DNA from: Rugalucina vietnamica
Taxonomy: Eukaryota > Mollusca > Bivalvia > Lucinida > Lucinidae
NCBI GenBank assembly: GCA_964017185.1
Contig: OZ024874.1
Coordinates: forward strand, 49,504,856 to 49,568,855
Direction: 5' to 3'
DNA: 64,000 nucleotides
The notes beneath the pieces were generated by a model. The model made no database searches. It had not been told where the DNA came from and was given only the letters and a program-made list of their open reading frames with translations. Shown in pieces: positions 22,066 to 33,363 of this stretch. How positions within the stretch are numbered: the stretch's first letter is position 1; the number at the start of each line of letters is the position of its first letter. Both the position numbers and the translations under genes were made by a program.

Positions 22066-24654
22066 GCAATTTACATATACGTATAACATAAGACCCCGCA
22101 CTTTTCGAAGTTATTCTCTTTGGCTCCATGTTGCCAAATCAATAGGATCACTGAAGAGGCTTGAGTAGCGGAAACCGCGGTATGGCCCATTCCCTTTCTC
22201 ATTAATATGTTCACTGCTCTTAAAGGATCTCAGTTATTATATATTATAATAATCATAATACTGACGAATCTTGTCATTACACCAGACTAAGTTGTTCCAT
22301 CTTTCAAAATACAATGTCCGTGATTCAAAATATCATGACTGTCTGAAATATGCAGTGACAATTTACGCCCCAAATAGAAGACCAATATACTTATTTATGG
22401 TAAACCTTTCAAACTTAATTTCTGTCTGGGAATTGGTACGAATTCTACGGGGCAACTTCAGGAGAATGGACCTTCTAAGTCTGACTTGTTGATTATATCA
22501 ATTGTCTCGGTCGACAAACAGGAAATTGAATAAAAGTCAAAAGCATGGCGTGCTGAGTTCATGTCTTGTGACTCGATGGTTGGTGGACTGCAATTAAAGT
22601 GGACAATTTGTGCTTTTCATAACAGCAGGCACGGATTCTGTCGACTTCGTAACTGTTCATTTGTGAAGGAGGTTATATCTGCTATATTTGGTTTAAATGC
22701 ATTTTTAAGTTGTGTAACTTTACACCTTTCAGTAACTCTTTCAGTAATCGTGGGAATTTTCGCATATTCAACAATAGCAATTAAAATTCAAAATGACAAA
22801 GAAATCATAAAAAATATAACCAAAACATCATTGTAGCACATTTCTTTAACGCAAGTGTTGCAATTATCTCATTTACCATTTCGCGAATTTTTATAAAATT
22901 AACGAGCACAAAGGATAACGTGAAATGCGATCCAACTAAAAAAATAATGTACGGACGAGAGGTTGGAATGCAAGACCTACATATACCTTACATTTCAGGA
23001 CAATTTCCCATGGACGATTGGTTCCCTTGCAGCAAATACTGGTCATCATCAAACTTTTATCCTTGTACGTGTACATGTACGTAGGAATCGATGAAATTAC
23101 GTTGGCATATAACATATGTTTGCGTCATGTTTACGAAAATGCTATCAAATCAAATAGAAGCAACAGTGCGAAAAAGAAAGGGGTGTACATACAAAAGATA
23201 TTTATCTCGGTTTCTGATGCCCAAAAACAGCTGAAAATGCCTGGCAAAAATATTGCAGAAACAATGTTCTGTTGGCCTGTTAGCATTTCTCAGTGGCCAA
23301 ACAGACGTTATTGGAGAACGTTAGGATAAATACGGTCGATGACGTGGCAAAATCATCAGTTATGGCTAATATTTGTACAGGGACAATTTCAATTTACTAG
23401 AAAGAGATCATAAATCCTTGCTATATCTCGTAAAATGGGCGGAAATAGATTTTTATTATCTCTTGACCTACTCTCTGCCTAGAATGTGGATGGGTCATTC
23501 AAATGAAATTGCCTGTATTCAGAAACTTTGTGTAGAGGATATGCTTGCTCAACAATGTTGCAGCCAAAGCTTGAGGTAGCCAAGTAAAACAAAATACTGT
23601 TCAGCCTGTGCGGAACAAAATGCGAAAAATCCTCTTGACTAAAATTGTCACTCACAAGTAAGCACCACGCTATTCGGGTATACAAGTTTCACTGTGTACT
23701 ACAACAGCATGATTGTTTAAAAAGTGTATGACTGTCTTATTCTTGTTTCCTTTTGATGTTCCTTTATCTACATTCATTTGGCAGTTAATATTCTCTTAAT
23801 TGCCAGGTTTAAATTCAAACTCGACAAAAATCTCGAAAACAACGATTTGAAAGCTAATTTTCATTCCTTTCACCAAGTCACTTGACTTATCTTTCAGCGT
23901 CATTTATATGTTCGATCTCGGGCATCTCAAGTCCTGCGAAAGAAATTTTAAACCGAAGCCGCATGACAATTTGCCAGGAGAAACATAATGTGACTAACGA
24001 GGCTGAAGACTGTGCTGTGATTACTGTATTAAGTCAAAGAGACTTTGTCCTCTGTGCCTTATAAAGACACACAATATCTGGTGCAATTTGATGACTGTTT
24101 CCATTGAGAGTTTTCAATTATTGATACGGTTGTTGATTCTTATAAAAACATTCGTGAGACTGACAAATATTTGTCTTGATCCAACCGCTGACTAGATATC
24201 CATAATGTTAAACTATGTCAATACGTTTAATACGATACATGTACGATGAAATAATATGCCCAAAAAGCCTGGTTTAAAGAACAAGATTATGATGCAGGTT
24301 TAGGTTTAATCATTTGTCTCGGCATTAATCAAAACGTTTTGAATAATGGAGACTTGCGTAATTATCACGATGGAGACATTATGGCCCACGATGTTTCTGT
24401 AAACATTTTATGCTTCCAAATCATCTATCATTCTAATTTGTTTATTGAAATTGTTCGGGGCAATGCAAAGGTGGATCCATCTTGTTCATTACCATTTGCC
24501 TACGCTGTCTGGTATTGGTATATATTTCTTCTAAGAATTACTCTTTTACTGCTGACGAAAAACGGAATATACACTAGTGAACGACTGTAATACATTATTC
24601 ATCTATTGCTATATGTGCATTGATGACGGCATTGGGTCACTGGACATTGATAAG

Positions 24655-24895
24655 AGCAGAATAGCTCGATTTTGACCTCAAACTCGTCAAAAGATCGACG
24701 AGTCTCCTTAAGATCGTCGAGTCTCCTTTGTAGCACGTGAAATGATATTAAGATTGTAACAGCACAAATAGTGGCTGAGCGTGCAACCGAAGTGTAACGG
24801 AAAACTTGTGGCATTTCGTACTGATTTACCTTTCACGTGCTACTTCATAGACTCGTAGATCTTTTGATGCGGCTGAGCTCAAAATCGAGCTATAC
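24655..24895. mobile_element. Palindromic (foldback) MITE
   Basis: The left arm ATAGCTCGATTTTGACCTCA, then TCAAAAGATCGACGAGTCT and GTAGCACGTGAAA (about 24660-24750), is repeated inverted on the right (TTTCACGTGCTAC, AGACTCGTAGATCTTTTGA, TCAAAATCGAGCTATA, to about 24893). 240 bp with a spacer of about 70 bp. No ORF. Confidence 0.8.
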
Positions 24896-24984
24896 AAGCA
24901 GGAGTACATTCGCCTTTTGTGTCTATTTCAAGATGCTTCATATTAGTTAATAATTTTTATAGCTGATGGGTTCTTTGTTAAAAC

Positions 24985-25195
24985 GGTTATGTTAATCAAA
25001 TATTTCATATTTTTAGTTAAGTTTAGATAATTGATTGGCCACCTATTGGGAAACTAGCGGCTCACTCGGCTTACTATATGCTTTCTTAGTATAAGTACCT
25101 GATTGTTAATTTAGTTTGTCTTTTTTTTTTCTTTTCACCTCGGTTTTTTGAGTGGGAATTTCTTTCTGATTGCATCATTGCCTACTTTTACCTTT
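24985..25195 (+). mobile_element. Penelope-like element 3' tail, copy P6
   Basis: Short, diverged tail: a GGCCACCTATTGGGAAACTA block, then GTACCTGATTGTTAATTTAG, CACCTCGGTTTTTTGAGTGG and a worn version of the terminal TTGCCTACTTGTACCTTT. Confidence 0.7.
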
Positions 25196-25359
25196 ATATG
25201 CATATGTTCTGTGGCATAACATACACTTTGTATCCGAGTATAGATGAATGTATATGTATTTTATTTTAAGATTCGTGGAAAGAACATGTGTACCCTGTAA
25301 TTCATTTGCAAGGTTTATTTTTTTTTATTTTTTTTTTTTTTTTTTTCTTTTTTTTTCTT

Positions 25360-25585
25360 AATTCAGTTTTACGTCCCTCAAGATTATTTCAGTTCATATG
25401 AGACGGGCCAATCAGTAGGTGGGGCGAAAACGGGAGAACCCCGAGAAAAACCACCTGGCACACCCGCAAGCATAACTTGGCTTGTCTCACATGTGGCCAG
25501 TGCGTGGCTCGAACCTACACCAGACACAGCGGTGAGATGATCGAGTGATTAAGAAACAGCGCCCGCGGGGGCCGCCGGTTTAATT
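25360..25585 (-). mobile_element. tRNA-derived SINE
   Basis: Read on the minus strand: a GC-rich start, a B box GGTTCGAGCC (25515-25506), the body TGTGAGACAAGCCAAGTTAT, GGTTTTTCTCGGGGTTCTCC and CGCCCCACCTACTGATTGG, and a 3' end GAGGGACGTAAAACTGAATT followed by an A-rich tail (the T-run at 25319-25358 on plus). The same body is at 11838-11963. Typical of invertebrate tRNA SINEs. Confidence 0.75.
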
Positions 25586-26369
25586 TTCATCTGAAAGTGC
25601 CACCGCAGAGACACCAAGCAATCGCTTGAATTTGTTTCCAATGGAACATGCTTTCCCGTAGTTGGGTTAGCATGCAGTGAATAATATTGTCAAAACTAAT
25701 GGGAATTAATTCCAAAATCGTGAGGTTTCCGCAATCTATTACGTTTAATTCGAAAACCAAGATTAAAAATGTCGTAAAACATTGCTTTCCGAAACTGCAT
25801 TGCCCGCAAAGAAAATTAGCTTGCGCAGCATACTTAAATAAAAGATGGAAGACATGCCTGAGAGGTATTAAATGTTGTTTATTTAACATAAAAATGCTTT
25901 ACACAGGAATTATAGAAACCAAGTCTTTTGGTAAAACAGTTTCCTATTGCCAGTTCTAGTCAGTGCCAACACAGTAACAAAATGCCTTAAGTGAGATGAG
26001 TATTTCCACAGGGTTTCAAAGAATAATACAGTCTAAAAGACTAAGTGTCCCAGCCACAGTTGCATAAATCAACTCAGCTGACAATCAATTATAATATTTG
26101 AAGAACAGAATGATAATGCTATTCCTTGCAGAGAAAAGTTCTAGGTATGAAAACTGTTTATCAAAGGAAATATTCGCAAGCTGCATTTGACTTAAATGAG
26201 TCCTTTGGAATTTAAAAGCGTTTATAATGAGAACCACGTGTACGAACAATCTAGATACATCCTGTTTAGTACACTGATATACGCGTCTCATAGTTTGCAA
26301 AAGGGAAAATCATTGAACTGATGATTGTGACTTATAACCGTGTAGTGACAGGATCAGTTTCTCAACAAG

Positions 26370-27796
26370 AAAAAGGTACAAGTAGGCATTGATCAGGAAA
26401 TGGCGCCATCAAAAAGAAATCCCCACTCTAATCAAGATAATCAAGCTGATGTTATCGAGGCTTTTAATTCTTCTTCTAGATACCTCGATGATCTTTTGAA
26501 CATTGACAACCCTTATTTTGAAGGTATGGTCAATCAAATTTATCCACCTGAACTACCGTTGAACAAAGCCAATATCTCGGATACCGAAGCCCCCTTTTTA
26601 GATCTACATTTTTCTGTTGAAAATGGATTTGTTTCTTCTAAAATTTATGATAAGCGCGATGACTCTGATTTTGATATAGTAAATTTTCCGTTTTTGGATG
26701 GTGATGTTCCTCGTCGTGCTTCTTATGGTGTATACATTTCGCAGCTTATTAGGTTTGCTAGAGTCTGCAATCATGTTACAGACTACAACGCTCAAAATAA
26801 ATGTTTAACGGCCAAACTTCTCCAACAGGGCTATCGGTATCATAAACTTCGAAAAACCTTTCCTAAATTTTATCGTAGACACTATGAATTGATTTCCAAA
26901 TATAATGTTGGGTTAAAGACGCCGCTTTTAAATGAGGGCCTTTCGGAACCAGAATTTTATGGTGACCTGGTTTACAAATTTAAAAAAACTTATAGGAAGT
27001 AATGATTTTTCTTTTCAGTTTAGAAAATTCATAACACGTTACATACGTACAGGTTATAACTTGAATGTTATGCGACAGTCTGCATGCTTAGTTTTTAACC
27101 CAATAATGGTTTAACTATTCTGCCTTCTTTAATTGCACGCCGGTGGGTCGGGCGTCAGACTCTATGATAGCCCCGACCTAAAGCTATTCATTTTAGTTGG
27201 TTGGGGCCGGAGCTTCTTGTCTGTTGCTTGGCCCACCGGGGTCCAACTGATGTGTTTCTTTTGCTCCGGGGTTAGTATGTTATTCGGCGCCATCTCCATT
27301 GTCGGGCAGCTTACTTAATCTGTGAGTCCTGGTTTTTGATTCATCAGGATGTTTATCTTGATTTATTTGTTTGTTCTTGATGATTCATTGACTAGTTAGA
27401 GATTCACCACGAGGACCGAAGAACTAGCTAAATGTTATGAACCACTGCAGAAGCTGAGGGTGAGGTTATGGCCATGTAAAATCGATATAAGCCCGCCAGT
27501 AAATGTGTGTTACTGATTGTTCCAAGTCGATACTTCTGTGGTAGTTCTTTTTGTTTTATGTCTTGGTGTTTAAATTTTTTGTGCTGTAGGCGCCTTAAAT
27601 GTGTTTTCATATTTTAGTTAAGTTAAGGTAACTGAGTGGCCACCTATTGGGAAAATAGCTGCTCATTCGGCTTACGAAATGTTTTCTTGGTATCAGTACC
27701 TGATTGTTGGTTTGGTTATTTCCCACCTCGGTTTTTGGAGTGGGAATCTTTTTCTGGTTGCACCTTTTCCTGATCTTTGCCTACTTGTACCTTTTT
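26370..27796 (+). mobile_element. Penelope-like element copy P2 with inverted tail at its 5' end
   Basis: The copy starts with a reversed 3' tail (26370-26429, AAAAAGGTACAAGTAGGCA onwards), fused directly to the RT ORF. It continues through the non-coding 3' region and ends with the normal tail CTTTGCCTACTTGTACCTTT (27796). The result is a terminal inverted repeat of about 60 bp. Penelope-like elements are known for inverted and partial-tandem terminal arrangements. The 3' region is about 90% similar by eye to P1 (5699-6362). Confidence 0.75.
26400..27002 (+). pseudogene. Penelope-like reverse transcriptase, partial
   Basis: The first ~12 codons (MAPSKRNPHS..) come from the reversed tail, so this Met is not the native start. 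After the junction the frame carries SSRYLDDLLNID (residues about 25-36). YLDD matches the Y/FxDD catalytic motif of the RT palm, here R-Y-L-D-D. It is followed by DTEAPFLDLHFSV (~62), NFPFLDGDVPRRASYGVYIS (~94) and LLQQGYRYHKLRKTFPKFYR (~139). The frame stops at 27002, but homology to P1 continues in another frame (27005 onwards, NDFSFQFRKFITRY), so there is a frameshift near 26990-27000. Fingers and most of the palm are missing. Family assignment rests on motif order only. Confidence 0.7.
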
Positions 27797-27830
27797 CTAA
27801 AAACCGAGGTGGAAAAAAACAAATTGACAT

Positions 27831-27924
27831 TTGAAGGGGTTAGTGCAAGAATGTGCGTAAGTCCACCCAAAACTCGCGTTTGGACAAAAGTGGACTTAGA
27901 CATGTTCTTGCACAACCCCTTCAA
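27831..27924. mobile_element. 94-bp near-perfect palindrome
   Basis: The left arm TTGAAGGGGTTAGTGCAAGA then AxGTxxxTAAGTCCAC is mirrored by GTGGACTTA and TCTTGCACAACCCCTTCAA. The two arms cover almost the whole length. It sits inside P4, whose flanking sequence resumes after it, so it is an insertion. Confidence 0.8.
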
Positions 27925-28087
27925 GTAGGTACTTATACTAAGAAAACGTATCGTAAACCGAGTGAGCAGCTATTACCCAATAGGCGACAACTCAGTTACC
28001 CCAACGTAACTAAAATATGAAAATGTATATAAGGTACAAACAAAGATTCGACTCCAAAACATTAAACAATTAAAACCACGACAGAAG

Positions 28088-28508
28088 TTTTTACTGATTT
28101 CAAAGGATCTAACAATTATATTTTATTTGCTATTGCTGCAGCTGGTGTTGTGCCGTGTGGCGGCCCTAAAAAGTCTCCCCATACATCATCCATAGTGCAG
28201 ATTATATTTTTCTTTTGATCCTTTGGGATCAGTGAGAATATTTGGAGTATTTCAAATTTTATTGTACGCTAAGAATCATCTTCTTAACAGTATTTTGATT
28301 ATTTGGCCCCTTTGGGAATAAGAGTCTTTGATTTAGACTACACTGGTGTAAATTCTTGAAATTGCAGGCAATATTGTCTGGCTTTCGCTGCCGGTTTTGT
28401 AAAGGGTCACTGATGAAGGTTCATTACCCGAAATTGTACAATATGGCCCACCTTTTCACTTTTAATGTTTTTACTGATTTCAAAGGATCTAACAATTATA
28501 TTTTATTT
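28088..28508 (+). mobile_element. Retrozyme-like unit with 42-bp terminal direct repeats
   Basis: The 41-42 bp beginning GTTTTTACTGATTTCAAAGG (28087-28128) recur exactly at 28467-28508, giving a period of 380 bp. The interior has no ORF and carries a type I hammerhead ribozyme (28404-28449) just upstream of the second repeat. P4 sequence continues on both sides (ACAGAAG before, CCTTAGAACGATCA after), so this is an insertion. One full unit plus the start of a second is the layout of non-autonomous hammerhead retroelements (retrozymes) in animals; Penelope-like elements also carry hammerheads in their terminal repeats. Classification is inference. Confidence 0.65.
28404..28449 (+). ncRNA. Type I hammerhead self-cleaving ribozyme
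   Basis: Every core element is in order. Helix I 5' strand GGGTCA (28404-28409); CTGATGA (28410-28416); helix II AGGTTCATTACCC (28417-28429), with three pairs GGT/ACC and one A-C apposition; GAAA (28430-28433); a tiny helix III (A33-T42, T34-A41, T35-A40, G36-C39 by last two digits of the coordinates); cleavage nucleotide A at 28443; helix I 3' strand TGGCCC (28444-28449), pairing fully with GGGTCA including one G-U. The very short helix III is typical of Penelope/retrozyme hammerheads, which are thought to cleave best as dimers. Activity is not shown by sequence. Confidence 0.78.
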
Positions 28509-29280
28509 CCTTAGAACGATCAATCATATAAAATTAATAGGGGATTAAATCGGTTTTACAGGGTCCTAACCTCACCCCCATTTTCTGAAATGGTTCACGA
28601 CATTTAATTAGTTGTTCGGTCCTCGTTGTGAATCGAATCTCTAACATCAAGTACAAACAAATAAATAATGATTACCACCATGATGAATCAAAACAAGAAC
28701 TCACAAATTCTGTAACCTGCCCGACGATGGAAATCCCTGGGTGCCAAACTACTTGCTGAAAATCTAGAGCAAAAGAAAAACACCAGTTGAACGACGGTGG
28801 TCCAAGCAAGAAAGCCTTCAAGATGATGAGAGACTGTTTTGACAATAGCTTTTATAATGAGATTTACGGGCTCAAATCTGAGCTCTGAAAATATTTTAGA
28901 CTGAATACCAGATACAAATTTAATGAACATTATTAAATCCGATATTAAAATAATACAATATATACAAATGATACGCCAACACTGCCACACGAGACTGGTC
29001 AAATACAAAACAGTTATACGAAACGTGATTATTCAAATTCAATTTCCTGTGTCTCTAGGGCTAGTTGATTAACTCAACAATCCTAATGAGTGTTGTCATT
29101 TTATCAGACTAAGCAGCTTCCGTCCACTTGAATTTATGTCTAATATAATTTGAAGAAGCGTCCATACAAAACTGAATCTGAAATGCGACATATTGATGTA
29201 CAATTATGTTACTTCACCAAAAAAAAATCAGGGTTACACATACCAAGCGTTGAAAACAGCGAAAAGAATAAAGCATCATT

Positions 29281-29508
29281 TGAGCCGCGACGCGAGAAAA
29301 CCGGTCTTCGGGGTTTCCGACCAGGTCCGACACAAACCGGTCTCAGAAAAGAGCTAGAAGCTTGAAATTTCGGATTTAAGTAGAAGAGGAATTGTACTAT
29401 GCGAGTAGCGAAAACATAGGCGCTGATCAGCTTCGCGGTTACAGCGAAGATGATCTGCGCCTTTGTTTTCGCATAGGCAAAATTTCGGTTTTCTCACGAT
29501 GCGGCTCA
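29281..29508 (-). mobile_element. TGAGCC MITE, copy 3
   Basis: TIRs TGAGCCGCGACGCGAGAAAA and the complement of TGAGCCGCATCGTGAGAAAA. The interior is in opposite orientation to copies 1 and 2 (TCCGACACAAACCGG, GCTAGAAGCTTGAAATTTCG, CGCTGATCAGCTTCGCGG). Flanked by TT on both sides. The 71-residue ORF entering it is not a gene. Confidence 0.85.
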
Positions 29509-31059
29509 TTTGGTAACGGCAAAGTAACGATCTTTATTATGTGGGTTACGTATATCACAAGTTAATTATGATATATTTATCGGCCTATTATGGACTCACA
29601 AAATGTTGCCACAAACATTGCAGATACCATGATAATTTGAACTGGATTATAATAGTCTTTAGGGAATACTGATATACATCAAACATAAATGTATAATTAT
29701 ATTTTTATGATTACTAATTAACTGAGTTTGTCTTAACAAATGTACCAACGTTTTCGTTTTGTACAAGACTGGAACGTTTTACTAGTAGCCACAAGTATGT
29801 TCAGACAAACATTATGTTCAAAGTTTACACATAATACTGTTTTCATTACCATCTACAGTTAGGCATCGCCTGTGCATGACTTGTTTGAAACATAAAACAT
29901 AATGTAGCTTCATCACTGACAGAAATGGTTCAAAAACGTTGAAAACAGAACGTCGAGACTCACATTTACATAATGCGAAATTGGAGGAAGACGAAATGAA
30001 TCTCAAAAGTTAGGACTATATTATTTTTATAATTGTGACATATTTTTAACGCAAGTGGAAACATAATTTTATAAATAAACTTAAATTTGCCTATTCATGG
30101 TTTTTATTATGAATTTTAATAAAATTAATGCGAACGTAGGAAGAACGAGAAATCCGCCTTCTCTCTCTCCCCCCCCCCAAAAAAAAAAAAAAAAAAAAAT
30201 AAAAAAAAATATTAATAATAATAATAATGAACGGGTGGGCGTGAGATTAGAATACAAGATCTACATATACCTTACATCCCATTGATGATTGATTCCCTGG
30301 AAACAATATCATTGCAGCAAATATTGTCCATTATCAAATGTTTTGTGTATTCCTTATACGTAAGAATCGATAAGATATGTTGACATTATAATATATGTTT
30401 GCGTCATGTTTATGAAAATGCAAAAAATAGAAGAAACAGTGCGGAAAACATTAAAGGGGTATACCTATTACATAGTATCTCGTCTCTTATGCTATCAAAA
30501 TGCCGAAAATGATGGCAAATTATAGCAGAAACAATGTTCTGTTGGCCTGTGAGCATTTCTCATTCGCCAAACAGACGTTATTAGAGAACGGTAGGACAAA
30601 TACGGTTAATGCCGTGATAGCAAAATCAGTTAGGTCTAATATTTGTACAGGGACAATTTCAATTTCTGTATGTAAACAATTTTCTAGACAGAGATCATAA
30701 ATCCTTGCTTCATCTCGTAAAATGGGCGGAAATAGATTTTTATTAACTCTTGACCTACTCTCTGCCTAGTCTGTGGATGGGTCATTCCAATGGAATTTTC
30801 TTGTTCCCCGAAACTTTTTGTTGAGGATATGCTTGCAAAACAATGTTTTGAGGTAGCCCAGTGAAACAAAATACTGATCAGCCTGTGCGGAATCACACAA
30901 ACTTGTGATTATTTTCCCTCCTGTACGTAATTTTTCATAGAAAACTTTGTTTGGAAGTCGTTTTTCAGGCATTCTTATAAAATGGCCAGTCCATCTTAGT
31001 TATGCTAGCTTTAAGACTCTATGCATGCTGAACATCCCTGCTTTCTTCAAGACTACTAT

Positions 31060-31320
31060 TTTGCCAAAAACATGGATTGTGGGTACACGTAGTACCCACG
31101 TAGTACCCACAATCTATGTTTTGGAGCAAAAATAAGAAAAAATATGTATATCCCTGTGTACCCCAGTTTTGCTATATAAAAGTGGGGTATAAGGGGATAG
31201 GTTTTACACGGACATGTTATCCTGATGATATGACGAAAAATATAAGAAAAATAGGTATACCCCTGGATACCCCAGTTTTGCTGCATAAAAGTGGGATTCA
31301 AAGGGGTATACATTACAGTA
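31060..31320 (+). mobile_element. Hairpin MITE, copy E, split by a later insertion
   Basis: Contains ACATGGATTGTGGGTACACG, a shortened central palindrome (GTAGTACCCACGTAGTACCC), ATCTATGTTTTGGAGCAAAA, two tandem versions of the GGGTATACCCCTGxATACCCC / TAAAAGTGGG box, and a broken end CATTACAGTA at 31320. The missing terminus (ACATGGACATGTTTTCGTGA) resumes at 32932, past the element at 31321-32930. Confidence 0.8.
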
Positions 31321-32930
31321 CAGTCAGCGTGATGTTTATATCCTTCGCGTTCACGCATGAAAGAAAAAAAAGATTACATGTAAGATCTACGCGAACCCCA
31401 CGCAAAACCCTCGCTTATTCCTCGCAAAATCCACGCTTGTTCCACGCTATGTCCACGTTCATTCCTCGCAAGAAGCGTGAGAGTTGCGTGAGATATCAGC
31501 AGTCCCACGCTTGCTCACGCTTTCCACGTTCATTAAGGAAAAGAAGCGTGGAAAGGATTAAGAGACATGCGAAAAAAGGATTATCGTTTCGCCTCGTTCA
31601 AAAAGGTAAAATCGTTAAAGTTTTGTGACCAAATTCCTTAGTACGAGGGCGGCAACTTAGTAGATGACGGTAAACCTGTACAAATACATACACCTGTACG
31701 ACAAAGTGCCTGCGCGTAAATACATATACGCATGTTTTGACGAGTTGCTGACTGAGCAATGCGTTATTCAGTGGTGATTAAATTATCATCGTAGATTGAT
31801 GGATATCAAAATTTGCACATTTCAATATTATTTGGCAGCAAGGCGCAATTTGACTACCGCGGTTTTAGATGCAGAACACTGTACATTTATATCTGATACT
31901 TTTGCCATAAGAAAAGGTGAGCACCCCGGTTTGTTGTTTTTTCAGAACAACTCTCAAATAAATACGTCTTTCGTGTTCCCTAAGATGCCCCAAGTCTATT
32001 AAAGCTCGACCTACATGTAATACGTTTTAAGTACCTTGCTACATGTACAAGTATCATGTAATCATAAATTACATGTACGTTACAATTAAATTTACATGCA
32101 ATTAATTCATCTTAAGTTCATCTTAAGAGTCGGTACAATGCCCCTGCGAGAAATCTGAATCCCTTTATCCTGTTGTTTTATCTTTCAAGCATTTACCAAA
32201 GTCAACAAAATCAAGGTATTCTTTATTCTTATCGGCACAATTATTGTACACAGGATTAATAAGCGACATAGCCTGTAAGTTATAACTAGCAACACTAATT
32301 TGGTGCATAAAGTTATAAATTATCCTAATCAAACAAACAAGCAGTTCACTTTGCGTGCTTAGTGATAAAAGTCAAGCCGATCTTTGAGATTAGAAACTTT
32401 AGAAAAACAAAAAAGAAAAATAACTTAAAAAGCAAAAACAAAAGAAATTATAGAAAATACAAACAAAAATACGTTTGCACATGTCTTCATTGATGCGGAA
32501 ATGTCACACATCATACTGATTAGTACATGTACAAGTACGTTAACAGCAAAATTCCAGACTTTCATCGGCAGAAATGACTTCACTGCTTAAATTTAGGTTG
32601 ACAAGAGACATATCCATATATATAAAAATGAAAAGAATCTCTGTTTTCATGTCCCTTATTCCTGAGCGTGAAACGAACGTGGAAAGCGTGAGCGAGCGTG
32701 GGACTGTTGATATCTCACGCAACTCTCTTAATCCTTTTCACGATTCTTTTCACCCTACAGTTGCGCAATTCCACGTTTTATGTCCACGCTCCACGCAAAA
32801 CACACGCTACTTCCTCGCAAAACTCACGCGAAATCCACGCTAATTCCACGCAAAATCCACGGAAAAAAGTCACGTGACATGCGAGAATCCACGTTCGTAA
32901 GCGTGAGGGATATAAACATCACGCTGACTG
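31321..32930. mobile_element. CACGC-rich TIR element, TA target duplication
   Basis: The ends are CAGTCAGCGTGATGTTTATA (31321) and its exact complement TATAAACATCACGCTGACTG (ending 32930). TA flanks both ends (31319-31320, 32931-32932). The interrupted hairpin MITE reads continuously when the 1610 bp are removed, which confirms the borders. Long subterminal arms (31321-31560 and 32660-32930) are filled with ACGC/GCGT words (CCACGC, CTCGC, GCGTGAG). CAGT ends with TA duplication fit Tc1/mariner-type biology, but no transposase is present, so the superfamily is only inferred. ORFs at 31116 and 32574 are shadows. Confidence 0.85.
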
Positions 32931-33321
32931 TACATGGACATGTTTTCGTGATGCATCAGGTGTAAATTGAATGGTAGTGTAAGTGAACATATCTCTGAAT
33001 CTACATTTATGACTATTGTCCACCGGTGCATCCCATCAGCCTGCGAAATACAAGTCGTAAAATTATTCAATTTTCTGTATGTCTACTTGGACAATTGATA
33101 TAGTCAACAATACTAACGAGTTATGTCATTTATCAGACAGGGTGTTGCCAAATATACTGACAATAAGGATTTCTCGACCAGACAGCTTTTAAGTACAGGT
33201 ATGTGACTCCTACCTAGAACCTTTAAACCAACTTGATACACATAACCTTAGATTTAGAGATATAAAATTGATATTTACAGCTGAAGCCTGCGATACATAT
33301 AACAAAGTGCATACGAACAGT

Positions 33322-33363
<42 letters not shown>

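Larger units (their letters stand above)
17860..24200. repeat. Segmental duplication, copy 1
   Basis: Collinear with parts of 25586-33730. Matches I can follow: 17930-18170 with 25650-25890 (TAATGGGAATTAATTCCAAA block); 19655-19810 with 28985-29140; 20290-20720 with 29600-30010; 22960-23580 with 30270-30850; 22390-22560 with 33480-33680. Offsets differ because each copy received its own insertions: a 150-bp tandem array and a GT repeat here, a TIR element in copy 2. A third partial copy is at 52638-53345. The unit contains no intact gene that I recognise. Confidence 0.8.
27797..28808 (-). mobile_element. Penelope-like element 3' region, copy P4, interrupted
   Basis: Reverse-complement copy that abuts P2 tail to tail (AAAAACCGAGGTGG at 27800). 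It runs through ACTTATACTAAGAAAACGTA and AGCTATTACCCAATAGG to CCTCACCCCCATTTTCTGA and the ATGGAAATCCCTGGGTGCC block. It is interrupted twice: by a 94-bp palindrome at 27831-27924 and by the 42-bp-flanked unit at 28088-28508. Its own terminal ~60 bp tail is missing at the junction with P2. Confidence 0.75.

Noticed and set aside
22561-22836. 91-residue ORF with a long hydrophobic stretch (LNAFLSCVTLHLSVTLSVIV), reminiscent of a receptor transmembrane exon
   Set aside because: No diagnostic receptor motif, no splice partner found, and the frame is not kept in the paralogous segment near 33660-33730.
27831-28508. CRISPR-like array or group II intron near the RT
   Set aside because: Repeats are two direct copies only, the genome is eukaryotic in character, and no domain V-like structure is visible.
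28087-28508. The 42-bp direct repeats as a target-site duplication of an unrelated insertion
   Set aside because: Not excluded, but the repeated sequence is absent from the other Penelope-like tails at this position, so it belongs to the inserted unit and not to the target.
31116-31628. 170-residue ORF on plus strand
   Set aside because: Runs from a hairpin MITE into the CACGC-rich arm of the TIR element; no protein family and clearly repeat-derived.
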